A DNA stretch of 64,000 nt from Annona cherimola (taxonomy: Eukaryota; Streptophyta; Magnoliopsida; Magnoliales; Annonaceae), in NCBI GenBank assembly GCA_030490835.1, contig CM059975.1, positions 36,178,133 to 36,242,132 on the forward strand, read 5' to 3'. Positions 61,391 to 64,000 of this stretch are shown here, one piece after another (the stretch's first letter is position 1; each line of letters starts with the position of its first letter). The notes under the pieces are model-generated. The model was not told the origin of the DNA and ran no database searches. It worked only from the letters and a program-made list of their open reading frames with translations. The position numbers were made by a program, and so were the translations under genes.

Positions 61391-61419
61391 GCGTACATTC
61401 GTGAATGGTATTTCTGATA

Positions 61420-61690
61420 TGATTCATTGCACCGGTTGTTTTAATTCATTTTTTTATTTTTTTGAAATTTTTATACAATTATTAATTGAAGCATATTTAA
61501 TATGTATATCAAGTTTTACTAATTTTGAGTTTTTTATATTTATATTTTTTATTTTTAAAAATCAATGCGTAAAAATTTTCAAAATTAGTAAAACTAGATA
61601 TACATATTAAATATACTTAGATTAAAATTTATATAAAAATTTTTAAAAAGAGACTAAATGCACCAAAATGCACTGAGACTAAGTACATCC
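61420..61690. mobile_element. Foldback element D, unit 4
   Basis: Both arms present. Confidence 0.6.
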
Positions 61691-63504
61691 GGATGCCAAA
61701 CTTAAGAAAACGTCCATTGGTGAATGGAAATGGAACTTGTACACAGTAGTTAGAGTGCAAAGCACTATAAAATATGCTCCACACTAGTTAAAATTCAATA
61801 ATATTTGATATAATTATTTATTCATGTAAAAATTATATCTTATATAGTTTAAATGTTCAAAATGCAACTTTAAAATTGATATTTACATTAAAATATTTTA
61901 CACGGTTGATTTTGTATCGTTTCAAGATAGACCCCGTACACATGTTCAATTTAAATAAAAATTAGCATAGTATTAAAATAAATAATTTTAAATTTAATGA
62001 ATGGTTCATAATCAAGTGGCCCCCTTTACAGCAATTTGCACCTTAATTATGATGCTGACCAAATACACTAATGTTATTTTCCTATATATGCTAATTTCGG
62101 TCATCTTGCAGCTGATAAAGTACTGAATTATGCCTAGATGGTCGAAGTTTTGCTCCCCGCTAAGAGTTAGAACAAAATATAAGATAAAAATTATGATGTG
62201 AATTAATACCAATAAAAAAAATTATGATGTGAACTAGAAATAAATTGTAACAGAAAAAATACATTATAACAATGAATCATCGCAAAAAAGAAAGCATATA
62301 TACACATGAAGCCCCACCAAATTATCAACAGAATATGATTGGCGGTAAATGGGACTCACATCTATGAAGAAACCAAAATTCACAGGTTATATCATTTAAA
62401 AGCATTCTTTTTATTATATTAACAAAATATCATTTCGATCCGAATTTTACGCTGGCTATACTCACTAAAAGATATAAAATTTTAAATGTAAACTATGAAA
62501 AAAATAAGACCAATCTATATACGTGCTAAAGTCTGGATACTAATAAGATTTCAAAAAGAATCATATATATTCATATATGTATATATACATATATCATTTG
62601 ATATATATCAAAATGTGCACCTTGGAGGAATTTATTGCCAGGAGATGACACTACTTCTCCACCTTGAATTAGATTTTTGTTGAAGAAGCATGATTATATA
62701 CACCATGACGTATTTTAAGCTAAAATATTATATTACTTGATTTTATTTTATTTTTCTTCATAAATATATTTTCTTAATAGTATTTAATCCTTACATTAAG
62801 TATTTGCATTTTGCAATACTACATATTTATTTTTTAAAAAAAATTCAATTTAAGGGGCATTTAAGTCATTTTTCACCCCTCAAAAAATTTATTTTTAAAA
62901 ATAAAAAATAAATATGTAAAAATATTGTAAAATGCAAGATTAAATTAAATACACTTAGTAAAATATGTTTATGAAGAAAAATTATAAAATATAATTAATT
63001 ATAAAAATAAATAAATATTATATTTTGGCATGACTACAAAGTTAAAGTACAACACGGATATGGGCTTTTCCCTCGTGTTTTTGTTTGTGGGAAAAGCACC
63101 GCTGAATTGCTTTGACCTCTTTGCTCCCAGTGTAAACCAATTGGATCAGTCTCCTCGATTTCTGCAGTTCATGTGATTGATCTTGCTATTTTGGAATTAG
63201 GCTACATCGAATTTAATGGAACCGATCACGCTTCTAGTTTCCAATTAAGCTGGTTCATCGGGCTTGTCTGGTCCATTTTAATAACAGTAGTGGCTATTTT
63301 TCTATAGATATTCATATACATAATTACGATTCATATTACATTCAAGTATATATTCATAACTTTTATATAATTGAGGAAAATTTTCAATAACATCCCATAT
63401 AAAAAGGCCAACTGCAAATGCCTCCCTTAGCTATTTGAGAGTGTTAAACTCTCCTGGAACATGAATGGCACTAATTTAATGAAAATTTTTAAATTTTGAT
63501 ACCG

Positions 63505-63912
63505 TCACTCATATTATGCATTTGGCTCATTTTAATAGTTACACTCTTGATCTAAAAACAACTTCCAAAATTATTCAATTACATATTAAATAAGCTTTTG
63601 TTAATTATTAAATAAACATATTGTTAGTTCAAGTGTTTGGCAACTACTGAAACTTTTCACCATCTATAATTGTATTATTTATTAATTGTTTCTTTATATC
63701 TTCCTATAGATCTACCTTACTTTTCAATCATTTTTATACAATTATCTGTACAACTAATATGTTTATTTTTACGTTATTTCTTTACTCCTCATAATTACCT
63801 TGATAATATCATATAATTTTTTTTTATTTTAAAAACTTTTACATTGAAAACTTTTCATTTAAAAATTTCCTCACTTCCTAAACATGCCATAAGTATGGAG
63901 TTGAAAAAGCAA
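63505..63912. repeat. Start of satellite with MITE B, unit 4
   Basis: One satellite monomer (63505-63631), then MITE B (63632-63889), then 23 bp of the next monomer before the array ends. The remaining 88 bp to the window end are outside the array and hold nothing recognisable. Confidence 0.7.
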
Positions 63913-64000
63913 CTATGAAACCCCAACTTAAGTAGGGTCCAATGTATCCATTGGACATATACAAGTGATTTATATGTGAATTAAATGGAATTTTTTGATG

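Larger units (their letters stand above)
15094..63912. repeat. Tandem array of four ~13.6-kb segmental duplications
   Basis: The same order of GLP gene, MITEs, satellite and (in three units) solo LTR recurs four times. The GLP stop codons lie at 17280, 30948, 44540 and 57676, giving spacings of 13668, 13592 and 13136. The unit start 'gagttgatctcg' appears at 15094, 28753 and 42352; the fourth was removed by a LINE-linked deletion. Similarity ends at about 63912, where 'aaaaagcaac' passes into unrelated sequence. Most stretches differ by only scattered substitutions and small indels, so the duplications are recent. Unequal crossing-over between units is the simplest mechanism. Confidence 0.95.
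56803..63912. repeat. Array unit 4 (both ends incomplete)
   Basis: It begins after the LINE tail at 'tttatatttttaattttttaaa', the equivalent of about 16408 in unit 1, and ends abruptly at 63912 within the satellite start. It therefore has no MITE C, solo LTR or palindrome. The AT-rich interior 61691-63504 holds no recognised gene. Confidence 0.88.

Overview
This is a plant nuclear genomic window, very AT-rich and dominated by repeats. The evidence for a flowering plant is a secreted germin-like protein family with a phase-1 intron, a plant-type O-fucosyltransferase gene relic, a TRIM retroelement with an initiator-methionine tRNA primer site, a LINE tail with a plant-type RNase H domain, a solo LTR and many MITE-like foldbacks. 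I cannot place the species. Nothing looks bacterial, viral or organellar.

Left part (1-15093) is single-copy flank. It holds a decayed O-fucosyltransferase-family gene (five recognisable exons between 1429 and 4177, with three in-frame stops and one frameshift), an isolated exon-like fragment matching the region before the ATPase core of large plant UvrD-like helicase proteins (8315-8661), short tandem duplications, and a complete 446-bp TRIM element with its target duplication (12983-13428). No gene here looks functional.

Right part (15094-63912) is a tandem array of four copies of a unit of about 13.6 kb. Each unit carries one two-exon germin-like protein (GLP) gene on the minus strand. 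Units 1-3 encode intact 227-residue proteins with all four cupin metal ligands; unit 4 has its start codon replaced by GGA and is probably a pseudogene. In plus-strand order, a full unit holds a degenerate RNase H relic, the GLP gene, a foldback relic, MITE A, a GC-rich segment with a conserved minus-strand open frame, another foldback, an AT-rich stretch, a satellite with a monomer of about 166 bp interrupted by MITEs B and C, a 1.7-kb solo LTR and a 478-bp element, then a 1.3-kb nested palindrome. Unit 4 lost its left end in a LINE-associated deletion and stops part-way through at 63912.

Sequence differences show that the array is young but not a simple stepwise duplication. GLP exon 2 groups unit 1 with 2 and unit 3 with 4, while exon 1 and the GC-rich segment group 1 with 4 and 2 with 3. 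Unit 4 alone keeps about 1.25 kb and a complete foldback that the other three lack. I found no evidence of a new multi-gene system; the main interest is the evolution of the GLP array.
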